In this document: in pieces, positions 26,480-37,342 of the stretch | Position numbering within the stretch: position 1 is the first letter of the stretch | Layout of the letters: each line of letters begins with the position of its first letter | Assembly (NCBI RefSeq): GCF_000019685.1 | Contig: NC_011229.1 | Location: 867,675-931,674, forward strand | Direction of reading: 5' to 3' | Origin: Borrelia duttonii Ly | GTDB lineage: Bacteria > Spirochaetota > Spirochaetia > Borreliales > Borreliaceae | Length of the DNA: 64,000 bases | Position numbers and translations under genes: made by a program | Notes under the pieces: generated by a model | Told to the model about the DNA's origin: nothing | What the model saw: the letters and a program-made list of their open reading frames with translations, nothing else | Databases searched by the model: none

Positions 26480-28966
26480 TTAAAAAAAGAAATTTAATTT
26501 TTTATAAACTTTATTTATTGTTTTTTTGATAGAAGTTAGTTTTGTAATATTGTCTTGGTTGTCAATTAAGCTTTTAATACTATCCATTGATTCTTCAATT
26601 GCTACTATAAAGCTTTTTTGCGGTTTTAACCAAAAATTATCAGCATAATCACTTCTGAGTGATAAAAAAAGAACAGATTTTTTATTGGAATGTTGAATGA
26701 AGTTCATAGTACATTCTAAGATGTTTTTTATTTTGTCAATTTCGTTTATATTGACATTTGTATTTTCGTATGTTTTAAGCAGTGTCCAGTTTGGTTCCAT
26801 ACCATTCACTATACGCATTATTTCTATTAATTTTTTATTTTTGAATATTATTAAATTTTCATATGTTAGTTTTGCGAGGACATTTTTTATTGCTTTTTCT
26901 TCTTCATTTTTTAAACCTTTTGAAATTAATTGTTTAATTTCTTTTAAGCTAAATGTTAATTGATTTTTATATTCATTTTGAATATAAAATTTTTTTCCTC
27001 CAATTTTGATTTCTTTTTTTAGTGAATCCTTATTTTCTTTGTGTAATATATTATTTTTGTGGGAATGATGTGATTGTTTGTTTTCTTTTTGAGGAATGTT
27101 TTTATTTTCTTCGAATTGAATATTATTAAGCCATTCTTTTTTAAGTACTCCAATTGCCCTAGCATACCTTTTACTAGTTTCTATAATTTCTCCTGCTACG
27201 AAGTATTTTACTGAATCTGTGTTAATAAGTGAACCAGGATGAATTACTACGTTTTGAGCTTTTATTGTTTTGTATTTATTTTTTGAAGTTTTAAAACAAA
27301 TATAGTCTTTCATTCCTCTCATTATGGATTTTAAGTATCCTTCGTGATCAATTTCATTTTTATGTACAATTGGTATATCAAAACTGCTTACAATATTTTC
27401 AAGTTGTCTTTGTACATTATTAATTTCTTCAAGTCCTTGTAAATCTAAATAATTTTCTTTTGCAAAGTCTTCTTTGTTAATGGCTTTTCTATAATCTTCA
27501 AATATATTAATAAATCCTATTAAATCTCCTAGGGGATTTTTATATTTAAGATGAGCCTGTCTGGCTTCTATTTCTTCATTTTGAGGTAGTAAAAATATTC
27601 CACTTGTTGACAGAAATGATAGTCCAATTGTTGTTGGATATATTGCTTGTTGGTAGTGCATCATTGCTTCTACTAAAGCTCTTGAATGTATTGGGATTAA
27701 GGGAAAGATTATCATGTACTTACCAATCTCTGTAAGTTCATTTTTTTCATTTATTGCATCTAGAGATTTTAATATATCACTTGCTGTTTGGATAGATTTA
27801 ATTGAGGGTTTAGAAATAAAGTCAAATTTCGTAAAATTTTTAATACCAATATCTGCCATTCTCAATATTACTTCGGAGAGATCAGTTCTATATATTTCTT
27901 CTTTTTGATATTCATCTCTTAATTGATATTCATCTCGTTTGTATAATCTGTAACATGTGCCTTTTGAAAGCCTTCCTGCTCTTCCTGCTCTTTGTGTTGC
28001 AGATGATTTTGAAATAGGTACTTCTTGTAATGAGTAGGTATGAGTTTTCATCTGGAATTTATTTGTTTTTACCTTACCACTATCAATTACTATTTTAATA
28101 TTTTCAATTGTAATTGACGTTTCTGCTATGTTTGTTGATACTATAATTTTTCTTTTATTTTTTGGTGTAGGCATAAATATTTGTTCTTGTGCTTCTTTTG
28201 CCATACGACCATATAATGGTAATATTATCAAATCTTTTTTGAGGTTCAATGCATGAATTTCTTTTATTGTTTCTTTTATTTCTTTCTCTCCAGATAGAAA
28301 TATAAGAATATCCCCTTCTTTTTTTTCTTTGATTATTCCAGCAATGATTTCTTTTATTTTTAGTATCATTGATTTTGATGTATTAAGTAATGGTGGATTA
28401 TAAATTATTTGTACAGGATAGGTAATCGTTTCTATGCTAAGTATTGGGGCATTGTTAAAATATTTTGAAAATATTTTTGTATTTATTGTAGCTGATGAAA
28501 TTATGACTTTAAAATCATTTCTTTTATTTAATATATCTTTAAGGAGTCCTAATATAAAATCTATATTTAAGCTTCTCTCGTGAGCTTCGTCTATTATTAT
28601 GACATCATATTCGTAAAGTAATGTGTCTTTTTTGAGTTCTTGTAGTAAGACTCCATCAGTCATTAATTTAATTTTTGTTTTGGGACTTATTACTTCTTGG
28701 AACCTTATCTTATAACCTACTTCTTCTCCAAGATTTACACCAATATGTTTTGCAATGTATTCTGCTATTGATATTGTGGCTATTCTTCTTGGTTGCGTTA
28801 CACCAATTTTGCCAAGCTTTGCAAGTCCTGCTTCATATATTATTCTTGGTATTTGTGTAGTTTTTCCACTTCCTGTTGGACTTTCTACTATCAAGACACT
28901 ATTTGTGCTTAATTTTTTAATTAAGTCATCTTTGTATTTGTAAATGGGGAGTCCAAAATCATTCAT
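26480..28966 (-). CDS. hrpA: DEAH-box RNA helicase HrpA
   Basis: 828 residues, shorter than the roughly 1,300-residue enterobacterial HrpA. Motifs in order: Walker A TGSGKTTQ (residues 31-38), PRRIA, DEAH at 126-129, SATI, and the helicase C motif QRAGRAGRLSKGTCYRLY. A winged helix and HA2 region follow, and then a Lys/Asn/His-rich linker and C-terminal segment. The family unwinds RNA, and B. burgdorferi HrpA has been tied to global gene regulation and mouse infection. It lies 3 bases after topA, so the two are cotranscribed. Confidence 0.93.
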   Translation of the reverse strand: MNDFGLPIYKYKDDLIKKLSTNSVLIVESPTGSGKTTQIPRIIYEAGLAKLGKIGVTQPRRIATISIAEYIAKHIGVNLGEEVGYKIRFQEVISPKTKIKLMTDGVLLQELKKDTLLYEYDVIIIDEAHERSLNIDFILGLLKDILNKRNDFKVIISSATINTKIFSKYFNNAPILSIETITYPVQIIYNPPLLNTSKSMILKIKEIIAGIIKEKKEGDILIFLSGEKEIKETIKEIHALNLKKDLIILPLYGRMAKEAQEQIFMPTPKNKRKIIVSTNIAETSITIENIKIVIDSGKVKTNKFQMKTHTYSLQEVPISKSSATQRAGRAGRLSKGTCYRLYKRDEYQLRDEYQKEEIYRTDLSEVILRMADIGIKNFTKFDFISKPSIKSIQTASDILKSLDAINEKNELTEIGKYMIIFPLIPIHSRALVEAMMHYQQAIYPTTIGLSFLSTSGIFLLPQNEEIEARQAHLKYKNPLGDLIGFINIFEDYRKAINKEDFAKENYLDLQGLEEINNVQRQLENIVSSFDIPIVHKNEIDHEGYLKSIMRGMKDYICFKTSKNKYKTIKAQNVVIHPGSLINTDSVKYFVAGEIIETSKRYARAIGVLKKEWLNNIQFEENKNIPQKENKQSHHSHKNNILHKENKDSLKKEIKIGGKKFYIQNEYKNQLTFSLKEIKQLISKGLKNEEEKAIKNVLAKLTYENLIIFKNKKLIEIMRIVNGMEPNWTLLKTYENTNVNINEIDKIKNILECTMNFIQHSNKKSVLFLSLRSDYADNFWLKPQKSFIVAIEESMDSIKSLIDNQDNITKLTSIKKTINKVYKKLNFFF

Positions 28967-28969
28967 ATC

Positions 28970-31507
28970 CTACATTAGTCCAAAAACATAAGTTGCATCT
29001 ATTTGATTAAGGTCGATATTAGTAGGCAAATCAACCTTTTTCCTTTTAATTTTAGCATAAAATTTGTCATTTTGTTTGTAAATATAGATTTTATTTCCAA
29101 TTTTGTTTTTAGATAGAGATATTATTTTTACAATAATTCCGTTTTTTGCTAATTTTGTGTCTAGTAATTTAATTGATTCTTCGAGTGTGATTTTATATGC
29201 TTTCATGTCTTTTTTTAGTGGACATATTATGCTATCGTTTTCAGTTTTAATATAGTCTCCAAAGATTCCTGTAGTAGCAATTATTTTTTCATTGGTTTTT
29301 GGATATTTGCCTATTACTTTTGGAAGGGAGAGCAATTGTAAAGCAAGTTCTAGCGTGATATTTTCATATTCTATGTTTTTTGTTGAAACTTTTTTAGCTT
29401 TAATTATTTTAGGTTTTTTTGGTTTGCCTGTTTTTGTAAATCCTTGTGGTTCATAAATGTCTTCGCCGAGTTGGATAATTCCTCCGTATTTTGAATTTTT
29501 ATATATTATGTTAAGTCCTGTTGCAGGATCAACCCCTAATATATTAGGTTGTATTTCTTTTTCTGTTATTATTTTTTGTATTTCATCTTTTTTATACAAA
29601 TTTTCGAGAGGTGTTGTTAAATTTATTGCATAATTATTTCCATTAAAAATTAAGTATGGCCCGAATTTTCCAATATTAATTTTGTAATTAAATTGTTTGT
29701 CATTATTATATTCATATACCATTCTAAATTCTTCAGGACTGATCATAGGTTCTATTTTACTTACTGTGTTCTTGAGACCTTCTTTTCCATTATAAAATGC
29801 ATTTAGATATTGTATTTTATCTAATTTGCCTATTGCAATTTTGTCTAGATTTTCTTCCATATTAGATGTGAATTGCAATTCAATTAGTATTGGAAAATAT
29901 TTTTTTAAAAGATTTATGACTGCAGCTCCTTTTATTGTTGGTATTAATGTGTTATTTTGTTTAAATACATATTCTCTTTCAAATAGTGTTGATATTATTG
30001 TTGCATAAGTTGAAGGACGACCTATTCCTTCTTTTTCAAGTTTTTGTACAAGTGATGCTTCTGTATATCTTAATGGGGGTTTTGTTTCATGTTGTTCTGG
30101 TTTTATATTCAATATAGTGAATTTATCTCCTTCTTTTATAAGTGAAAAATCTATTATGTTATCTTCATGAAATTCTTTATTATTTTTCAAGAAGCCATCA
30201 AAAATAAGTTTTGTAAAATTTGCTTTGAAGGTTAAATTTTTATATTTAAATTTTATTTTTCCCATTTTTTTTATTGCATCTTTCATACAAGATTCAATGG
30301 TTCTATCCCATATTATTTTATATATTTCTTTAGCTGTTTCGCTTTCAATTTGTATTTGTTCAGGAGGAGTGAACATTTCAGAAGGTCTGATGGCTTCATG
30401 TGCATCTTGAGCCATTTTAGCCTTGGTATACATTCTGTCATTTTTTTCTATATATTCCTCTCCATATTTTTGTCTTATAATGTTTTTTATTTTTTCTTTT
30501 GCAGTTTTTGCAATCTCATAAGAGTCTGTTCTCATATAGGTTATGTATCCGCTTTCATATAGTTTTTGTGCATAACTCATAATTTGTTTTGTTCCTATTT
30601 TTAATCGTCTGTTTATTTCTTGTTGTAGTGATGATGTTATGAATGGCTTTGGAGGAGTAAGTTTGATTTCTTTTGTTTCAATTGAAATTACTTCTATATT
30701 GTTTATTTGTTTTAGCTCTTTTGTGATTGAATTCATTAATATTTTGTCTATAAGGATTGTTTTATTAGGCTCATGTAAAGTTCCTGTATCATTTTCAAAG
30801 TCTTTACTTTCGGCTACATTTTTATTGTCAATTTTTTCTAATGTTGGTTTAAGTTGTATATTGTTTTTGTTATGTTTACATTCAAGTGTAATTGAGTAAT
30901 AGTTAGCTTTTTTAAAATTTATTCTTGATTTTTCTTTTTCTATAATTAATTGAAGTCCTACAGATTGTACTCTGCCAGCAGAAAGTCCATAGGCAATTTT
31001 TTTCCAAAGTAAAGGAGAAATAGTATATCCATAAAGTCTATCGAGTATTCTTCTTGTTTCACCAGCATTAACTAAATTCATATTAATTTCTCTTGTATTA
31101 TTTAGTGAGTCAATTATTGCGCTTTTTGTAATTTCGTGGAATACCATTCTTTTGTAATTTTTGATTTGTAATACTTCTTTTAAGTGAAATGCTATTGTTT
31201 CGCCTTCTCTGTCTTGGTCAGTTGCAAGATATATTTCATCTTGGTCTTTTATGAGTTTTTTAAGTTTTTCAATAATCATTTTTTTATTACTTGGAATAAT
31301 ATAGAGTGGCTTAAAATCATTTTGGTAATCTATCGACAGATTTGCCCATTCAAATTTTTTATATTCTTCTGGTATTTCTTTGGCGCTGTTTGGCAAGTCT
31401 CTTATATGCCCTATACAAGCCTCCACAGAAAATGAGCTGTCTAGATATTTTTTTATTGTTGTTGCTTTTGTTGGTGATTCTACTATTATTAATCTTTTTT
31501 GTTGCAT
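28970..31507 (-). CDS. topA: DNA topoisomerase I
   Basis: 845 residues. The TOPRIM domain has Glu10 (IVESPTKA) and TDQDREGE (residues 97-104). The catalytic tyrosine is Tyr324 in YITYMRTDS. Further conserved parts are GLSAGRVQS and [11 protein letters not shown]. The C-terminal region contains repeats such as [18 protein letters not shown] and GIFGDYIK, of the glycine-rich topo I C-terminal type, and no Cys4 zinc fingers are visible. It relaxes negative supercoils. In Borrelia supercoiling influences expression of many genes. It is transcribed away from the divergent sbcD gene. Confidence 0.95.
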   Translation of the reverse strand: MQQKRLIIVESPTKATTIKKYLDSSFSVEACIGHIRDLPNSAKEIPEEYKKFEWANLSIDYQNDFKPLYIIPSNKKMIIEKLKKLIKDQDEIYLATDQDREGETIAFHLKEVLQIKNYKRMVFHEITKSAIIDSLNNTREINMNLVNAGETRRILDRLYGYTISPLLWKKIAYGLSAGRVQSVGLQLIIEKEKSRINFKKANYYSITLECKHNKNNIQLKPTLEKIDNKNVAESKDFENDTGTLHEPNKTILIDKILMNSITKELKQINNIEVISIETKEIKLTPPKPFITSSLQQEINRRLKIGTKQIMSYAQKLYESGYITYMRTDSYEIAKTAKEKIKNIIRQKYGEEYIEKNDRMYTKAKMAQDAHEAIRPSEMFTPPEQIQIESETAKEIYKIIWDRTIESCMKDAIKKMGKIKFKYKNLTFKANFTKLIFDGFLKNNKEFHEDNIIDFSLIKEGDKFTILNIKPEQHETKPPLRYTEASLVQKLEKEGIGRPSTYATIISTLFEREYVFKQNNTLIPTIKGAAVINLLKKYFPILIELQFTSNMEENLDKIAIGKLDKIQYLNAFYNGKEGLKNTVSKIEPMISPEEFRMVYEYNNDKQFNYKINIGKFGPYLIFNGNNYAINLTTPLENLYKKDEIQKIITEKEIQPNILGVDPATGLNIIYKNSKYGGIIQLGEDIYEPQGFTKTGKPKKPKIIKAKKVSTKNIEYENITLELALQLLSLPKVIGKYPKTNEKIIATTGIFGDYIKTENDSIICPLKKDMKAYKITLEESIKLLDTKLAKNGIIVKIISLSKNKIGNKIYIYKQNDKFYAKIKRKKVDLPTNIDLNQIDATYVFGLM

Positions 31508-31583
31508 AAAACCCTTATATATATATAATATAACATAATGTATAAATTGTTATAATTTTTCAACAAAAATAGCACGGTATTTT

Positions 31584-32816
31584 ATGAGTATCTATAAAAT
31601 TTTACATACATCTGATTGGCATATTGGTAAAAAAATTGGGCATTTTTCTAGAATTGGTGAACAACAACAATTCTTAAATTTTTTATTGAAATTCATTGTG
31701 AATGAAAAAATTGATCTTTTGCTTATTGCTGGTGATGTTTATGATTCAAAGAGGCCTGGCATTGAAGATCAAAAGTTGATAAATGATTTTTTTTATGAAT
31801 TGTCTTTTACATCTTGTAAATGGTGTGTAGTTATTGCTGGAAATCATGATAAGAAAGATTATTTTAATATTCATAAGAAGATACTTTCAAAATTTAATTT
31901 TTTTTTGGTGACAGGAGATGACATTGATAATCATTTAATTCTTTTAAAAGATGGTAATGATGTTAAATTTGTTATTGTATGTATGCCTTATGTTAATGAA
32001 AGATTTCTTTTAGATTCAGATTATCAAAATATAGATTTGAATAATGATGTATTTCTTGATAATGTTGAAAAAGCTTATGAAACTCGGATAACAGATATTC
32101 TTAAATTGCTCTCTAGAGATTATTTTGACGTTCCTAAGATATTAATGGCACATTCTTTTTTTTCTAGCGGTGGTATGACTGATATTATTGTTAACACCCC
32201 TATTTTGTCCGTTAATGTTTTTGGTAATGATTTTTCTTATGTTGCACTTGGACATATTCATAATTTTAAAAGATTAAAAGAGAATATAGTGTATTCGGGT
32301 TCTCCAATTCAGTATTCGTTTGATGAGGATGTTAAAAAATATGTAAACGTTTTATTTTTTTGTGATAATAAATTGGTTGAGCAAAATAGGGTTTTACTTC
32401 CTATATTTGGTAAATTGTATTTTTTGAAAGGTTCTTTTCAAGAAGTGATTAATAATTTAAATAGGATTAAGAATGAAATTTCTTATCTTTGTTATTTAAA
32501 AATTGAAATTAATGATAGGGTGAATTCAGAATTTGAGGAGCAAATTTATAATTTAATAAAGTCAAGTTTCATTAATATATTTGATGTTTATTATAATTTG
32601 GAAGATTCAGGCGAAGAGTCTTTTAAAAATGAGCGTAAATTGCTTGGTAGAGATGAAGTGTTAAATAGAGATGAGAAGTATTTTTTTCAAGAAAAATTGA
32701 AAAGGGATATTGTGGGTGGTTTTAAGAGAAGAAATAAATTTAAGGAAGAAGAACTTATTGCTCTTTTTGAAGAGGTATTACTGAAGGGAAGAGCAGGGGA
32801 ATATGAGGATAAATAA
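31584..32816 (+). CDS. sbcD: Nuclease SbcD subunit
   Basis: 410 residues. Metallophosphoesterase motifs appear in order: TSDWHIG (Asp11, His13), AGDVYDSK, GNHD, AHSFF and LGHIH. These hold two manganese ions in the MRE11-like nuclease. A C-terminal cap and linker region follows. It forms the SbcCD complex that cuts hairpins and processes DNA ends. In a bacterium with hairpin telomeres this is notable. It overlaps sbcC by 14 bases. Confidence 0.93.
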   Translation: MSIYKILHTSDWHIGKKIGHFSRIGEQQQFLNFLLKFIVNEKIDLLLIAGDVYDSKRPGIEDQKLINDFFYELSFTSCKWCVVIAGNHDKKDYFNIHKKILSKFNFFLVTGDDIDNHLILLKDGNDVKFVIVCMPYVNERFLLDSDYQNIDLNNDVFLDNVEKAYETRITDILKLLSRDYFDVPKILMAHSFFSSGGMTDIIVNTPILSVNVFGNDFSYVALGHIHNFKRLKENIVYSGSPIQYSFDEDVKKYVNVLFFCDNKLVEQNRVLLPIFGKLYFLKGSFQEVINNLNRIKNEISYLCYLKIEINDRVNSEFEEQIYNLIKSSFINIFDVYYNLEDSGEESFKNERKLLGRDEVLNRDEKYFFQEKLKRDIVGGFKRRNKFKEEELIALFEEVLLKGRAGEYEDK

Positions 32817-35658
32817 ATTAATATTTAAAAATATTGCGTCTTATAAAGGTGAGTATGAAATTAATTTTGATGTGTCTGTTTTAAGAAGGTCTGGAATTTT
32901 TTTAATTTCTGGGAATACAGGAGCTGGAAAGAGTACAATTTTAGATTGTATTACGCTTGCTCTTTATGCACGTGTTTATAGGCTTGATAAAAATATTTCA
33001 GATTTTATCTCAAAAGGTTTTGATAGTGCTTATGTGAGGCTTACTTTTACTGTTTCTGAGAAGAGATATGAATCGTTTATTGAACTTCATATAAAACAAA
33101 AAGAAACACCAAGGAGTATGGTGCTAAATTGTCTTAGTGATGGAAACTTTATTGAAAACAGAGATGATGTTTTGGTTTACATTAAGAGTCTTTGTAGATT
33201 AGATTTTGAGCAGTTTTGCCAAACTGTTATCTTGCCCCAAGGAAATTTTCAGGAATTTTTAACTTCAAATCCAAAGAGTAAAGCAGCTATAATTGATAAT
33301 ATTTTTAATTTAAAAAAATATGATAATATAGAGATCTTTTTAAAGAAAGAATTAGATCTTACAAAATTTAATCGGGAAAAATTGATATTTTTAGATACTG
33401 AGGAAAAAAATAGAGTTAGTATTAATAAAAAGAAAATCAATGAATTAAAAGAGATTTTGAGTTTAATTGATATAGAATTTTTGAAAAAAAATCTTGATAA
33501 TGTTTATAAGTTAATAGTTATCTGTGAAAAGATAATAAAATTTAATAGAAATTATTTAAATATTCAGTGTAGAATTGATAATCTAAAATTAGACTTGTCT
33601 TTTAAGATTGAGAGTCGAAAAAAATTAAAGCATGAGCATCATTTGCAGTCAAAGATCAAATCTCAGTTGGATCAAAGACTTGCATTTTATCATTCTAATG
33701 ATTTTTTGGATTTAAAAAACTTTGTTAGAAGGCATATTGAATTATTAAATGATAAGAATCAGTTTGTTTATGAATTTTCAAGGGTTAAAAAAGATTTAGA
33801 AGAATTAAAATATTTGGATTTAGATAATTTTAATTTTGATTATGTAAAAGAATTATATTATGAAAATGCTATTTTTTGTGAAATAGGATTTGATGAGAAA
33901 GCTTATAATGTATTGCTTGTAAAAGAGAGACAGTTGGAAATTCAAAGAAAGAAATTGTTAGAAAAACAAAGGAAAAAGAATGTTGAAATTAAAAGTATTG
34001 CTTTAAAAGAGGTAACATTTGATTTTGATAAATATGTTTATTATGAGGCATTAAAGTTGTTAAAAGGATTTTATGAAGAGCTAATATTGAAATATAAAAA
34101 TGGATTATCGTTATTGTTAAACTCGGATAATGAAAATAATGACTTTTCTCAAGTTGTTAACATGAATATTAAGATTGATTTTTATGAAAAATTTTTGGAA
34201 CATCTTATTAAAAATAAAGAATTGGTTGAAAGAGATATAGAAAATCTTAAGTTTCTTGAAGATGCGTATAGAGCATATCAAGGAAAAGAAAAGTTAAAAA
34301 TTAGTAATTTAAATGATCTTTTAGAATTAAATTCAAAGCTTCAAGTTTTACAATCTGAATTGGATATCTTGAGATTGGATATCTTGCGTAATAAAGAAAA
34401 TAAGATTAAATGGGAAGGTTGTGTTGCAAATTTTAAGAAAAATGATTCAGAAATTTTAAAAAGAGTTGGTCAAAGTTTATTTCATAAATATATAGATTAT
34501 TCTGATAAAAATAAGATGTTGGTTTTTGAAAGTAAATTTAAAAAAGTTGCAGAATTGAAATTAATTCTTAATGATTTAAATTCTAAAATTTCCTTAAACG
34601 ATGTAAAAATTAAAGACAATTTGGATAAGATAAAAAATTTACTGTCTAATATTAATTTAAACATTAATTTTAGTGATCCTACTTTATTAGAAGAAGAATT
34701 TGAAAAATTTTTAATTTCTCAAAGAAATATAGAAAATGATCGTATGAAATTTAATGTGTGTCTTGACAATATAAACAATGAAAAATTGAAACTTGAGAGT
34801 CAAATTGAATTTATAAAACAAACTATATTAGATTTTAAAATAGAGCTTAAAGATGAGTTAGATAATTTTACTTCTAATTTTTTGAATTTCAAAGTAGCAA
34901 TGCGAGGTAATACTTGTGATACAGATCCCATTGTTTTTCTTGATTCTTTAACTCCTAGCAAAAATAGTTTGGAACATTTTTTAAAATTAAAGTCTAATTT
35001 TATGTCTCAAATTGAAGTTTTCTCTAAAGAGATTAGTAAGTATGATGCAGCTTTTTCAAGTGTACAAAATCTTCAATTAGAACTCAATGAACAGGAGATT
35101 AATTTAAGGAATATCAATAGTAAATTAATCAATATTAATGAACGTAATGATAAACTTGAAATTTTAAAAAAAATTATTACTGTATCTCCTAGTTTAAAAT
35201 ATTATGTTCAAAGTTTTTTGATTGATGAAATTCTTAGTATAGCTAATAAGAAATATTTAAGCATTATTCTTCCTGATTTTGGGCTTGAAATTAATACAGG
35301 TAGTAGAGATTTTAATTTTTTAGTTAGGAGTAAAAGGGATGGAAATATGACTCGTAATGTTAAAACTTTATCTGGTGGTGAGAGATTTCTTGTATCTTTA
35401 TCTCTCTCTTTAGCTTTTTCAGATATGATCAGGGATAGTGATCTTAAAATAGAGGCATTTTTTCTTGATGAGGGTTTTGGAAGTCTTGATGAAGACACTT
35501 TAAAAGTAGTGATCCCAAAAATTTCTGATTTACAGCGTATCGATGGGCGTCAAATAGGTATAATATCTCATGTTTCTTATTTAAAGGAAGAAATTAAGAC
35601 GCAAATAGTTGTAGAGAAAGTTTCTACAGTTTCTAAAATTACTATAGAGAGTTTTTAA
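32803..35658 (+). CDS. sbcC: Nuclease SbcC subunit, apparently without a zinc hook
   Basis: 951 residues. Walker A is GNTGAGKST (residues 37-45). The ABC signature LSGGERFLVSLSLSLAF and Walker B AFFLDEGFGSLD are near the C-terminus. Long coiled coils fill the middle. The CxxC zinc hook that usually joins two SbcC/Rad50 coils is not present anywhere in the protein; only isolated cysteines occur. It drives SbcD by ATP-dependent movement. Start: ATG overlapping sbcD, with GGGG upstream. Identification is firm; the missing hook is an oddity. Confidence 0.93.
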   Translation: MRINKLIFKNIASYKGEYEINFDVSVLRRSGIFLISGNTGAGKSTILDCITLALYARVYRLDKNISDFISKGFDSAYVRLTFTVSEKRYESFIELHIKQKETPRSMVLNCLSDGNFIENRDDVLVYIKSLCRLDFEQFCQTVILPQGNFQEFLTSNPKSKAAIIDNIFNLKKYDNIEIFLKKELDLTKFNREKLIFLDTEEKNRVSINKKKINELKEILSLIDIEFLKKNLDNVYKLIVICEKIIKFNRNYLNIQCRIDNLKLDLSFKIESRKKLKHEHHLQSKIKSQLDQRLAFYHSNDFLDLKNFVRRHIELLNDKNQFVYEFSRVKKDLEELKYLDLDNFNFDYVKELYYENAIFCEIGFDEKAYNVLLVKERQLEIQRKKLLEKQRKKNVEIKSIALKEVTFDFDKYVYYEALKLLKGFYEELILKYKNGLSLLLNSDNENNDFSQVVNMNIKIDFYEKFLEHLIKNKELVERDIENLKFLEDAYRAYQGKEKLKISNLNDLLELNSKLQVLQSELDILRLDILRNKENKIKWEGCVANFKKNDSEILKRVGQSLFHKYIDYSDKNKMLVFESKFKKVAELKLILNDLNSKISLNDVKIKDNLDKIKNLLSNINLNINFSDPTLLEEEFEKFLISQRNIENDRMKFNVCLDNINNEKLKLESQIEFIKQTILDFKIELKDELDNFTSNFLNFKVAMRGNTCDTDPIVFLDSLTPSKNSLEHFLKLKSNFMSQIEVFSKEISKYDAAFSSVQNLQLELNEQEINLRNINSKLININERNDKLEILKKIITVSPSLKYYVQSFLIDEILSIANKKYLSIILPDFGLEINTGSRDFNFLVRSKRDGNMTRNVKTLSGGERFLVSLSLSLAFSDMIRDSDLKIEAFFLDEGFGSLDEDTLKVVIPKISDLQRIDGRQIGIISHVSYLKEEIKTQIVVEKVSTVSKITIESF

Positions 35659-35705
35659 TTTTTCATTGTATAATTATTTGAATATTTTAGGATATGGAGA
35701 ATTGT

Positions 35706-36644
35706 ATGAAATATTATATTGCGATTGATGTTGGAGGCACTAATACTAAATATTCTCTTGCAGATGGTGATGGTAATTTTCTTGATAAATTCGAAGTTAA
35801 ATCGGGTGCTACTGCTGATGATCAAGTTGATATTTTAGTTGATATAATTAATTATTACAAGAGAGAGTATAATGTTGAAGGTGTTGCAATTTGTATTCCT
35901 GGCTTTGTTGATCCTAGGGGGATTGTTATTAGAGTGAATGCCATTGAGGGTTTTACTAATTATCCTTTAAAAGAGAGGCTTGAAAATTTAACAGGAGTAA
36001 ATGTTGAAATTGAAAATGATGCTAATTGTGTGGCCTTAGCAGAAAAATTTAAAGGTAATGCTGTTCATTCTAATGATTTTATTGCTTTAACGCTTGGAAC
36101 AGGCATTGGTGCTGGAATATTTCTTAATGGGAAGCTTGTAAGAGGATATTCTTTTATGTCTGGTGAAATTGGATTTATGATTACCAGAGGTCTTGATAAT
36201 AATATTCCTTTTAATTGTAGATGGGAATCTTTAGCTTCTGTTGCAGCTTTAAGACGAAGGGTTGCTAGTCGTTTAGAAATGGAATTGGATAATGTTTCTG
36301 GAGAATATGTTTTTGAACTTGCTGATAATGGTAATATTCATGTTAGAAATGAAATAGATTATTTTTTTGAAACTTTATCATTTGGTATTTTTAATTTAAT
36401 TTTTGTCTTAAATCCTGAAAAGATATTAATTGGAGGTGGGATAAGTTCAAGATCGGATTTAACAAGTAGAATATATGATAAGTTAGAAAATTTATGGTCT
36501 TTAGAATTGGCACGTATTTATGATAATGATATTAGAAAACTTGTCAAACTTGAAATAGCTAAATTTAATAATGATTCTGGAAAAATTGGGGCGTTATATC
36601 ATTATTTTGCTATAAATAGATTATTGTGTAATTTGGATGTTTAA
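35706..36644 (+). CDS. ROK family sugar kinase-like protein without the usual zinc motif
   Basis: 312 residues from ATG 35706, which has GGAG seven bases upstream; an ATG at 35694 is the alternative. It begins with the phosphate-binding DVGGTNTK, followed by the catalytic-aspartate motif ENDANCVALAE and GTGIGAGIF. There is no N-terminal helix-turn-helix, so this is a kinase type, not a XylR/NagC repressor. The usual GEIGH...CxCGxxGCxE zinc segment reads GEIGFMI and NCRWES here, so both the histidine and most cysteines are lost. Substrate is unknown. It abuts cutC directly. Confidence 0.8.
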   Translation: MKYYIAIDVGGTNTKYSLADGDGNFLDKFEVKSGATADDQVDILVDIINYYKREYNVEGVAICIPGFVDPRGIVIRVNAIEGFTNYPLKERLENLTGVNVEIENDANCVALAEKFKGNAVHSNDFIALTLGTGIGAGIFLNGKLVRGYSFMSGEIGFMITRGLDNNIPFNCRWESLASVAALRRRVASRLEMELDNVSGEYVFELADNGNIHVRNEIDYFFETLSFGIFNLIFVLNPEKILIGGGISSRSDLTSRIYDKLENLWSLELARIYDNDIRKLVKLEIAKFNNDSGKIGALYHYFAINRLLCNLDV

Positions 36645-37274
36645 ATGGTAAAAGAGGCATGTGTTTTTAATGTATTAGAGGCTTTACGTGCTGTAGAACT
36701 TGGTGCCGATAGAATTGAACTTTGTGAAAATATGTTTTGTGGAGGAACTACGCCTTCTTATGGTACCATAAAAATTTTGAAACAAATTTTGGTGGATATT
36801 CCTATTGTTGTGATGATTAGACCACGGGGTGGTAATTTTGTGTATTCTACTTTAGAGTTTCAGGTTATGCAAGAAGATATTGAAATTTGTAAAAGTCTTG
36901 GGGTTGAAGGGGTTGTTTTTGGTATTTTAAGAGATAATGGTGAAATTGATATAGAGAAAACCAAATATTTGTTGAACTTTTCTTATCCTTTAAAGGTTAC
37001 TTTTCATAAAGCAATTGATGAAACTCATAATATTAAAGATTCTGTGGCTAATCTTTTGGATATTGGTGTTCACAGGATATTGACTTCAGGAGGAGGTCTT
37101 AAAGCAGAAGATTCACTTATGATGCTTAAAGATTTAATATTGATGAGTCGAAATAAGGTAGAAATTGTTGTTGCTGGGAAAGTTAATAAATCTAATATTG
37201 ATAGTATTGATGCTATTTTGGGTGCAAAAGCTTATCATGGTAGACTTATTGTTGGTGATTTAAGTTTATTTTGA
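36645..37274 (+). CDS. cutC: CutC family protein
   Basis: 209 residues. It starts at the base after the previous stop. Conserved segments are ACVFNVLEALRAVELGADRIE, CENMFCGGTTPSYG, VMIRPRGGNFVY, VTFHKAIDET and ILTSGGG, all typical of the CutC TIM-barrel. The family was first described as a copper-homeostasis protein, but that role is disputed. Catalytic function in Borrelia is unknown. It is the last gene of the sbcD-sbcC-ROK-cutC run; a weakly structured A+T-rich gap follows. Confidence 0.85.
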   Translation: MVKEACVFNVLEALRAVELGADRIELCENMFCGGTTPSYGTIKILKQILVDIPIVVMIRPRGGNFVYSTLEFQVMQEDIEICKSLGVEGVVFGILRDNGEIDIEKTKYLLNFSYPLKVTFHKAIDETHNIKDSVANLLDIGVHRILTSGGGLKAEDSLMMLKDLILMSRNKVEIVVAGKVNKSNIDSIDAILGAKAYHGRLIVGDLSLF

Positions 37275-37342
37275 TTTCTTATCATTTTTTTGAATTTAGA
37301 ACTTGTATTGGAAATAGGTTTGTTAAATTTATATATAAATAG

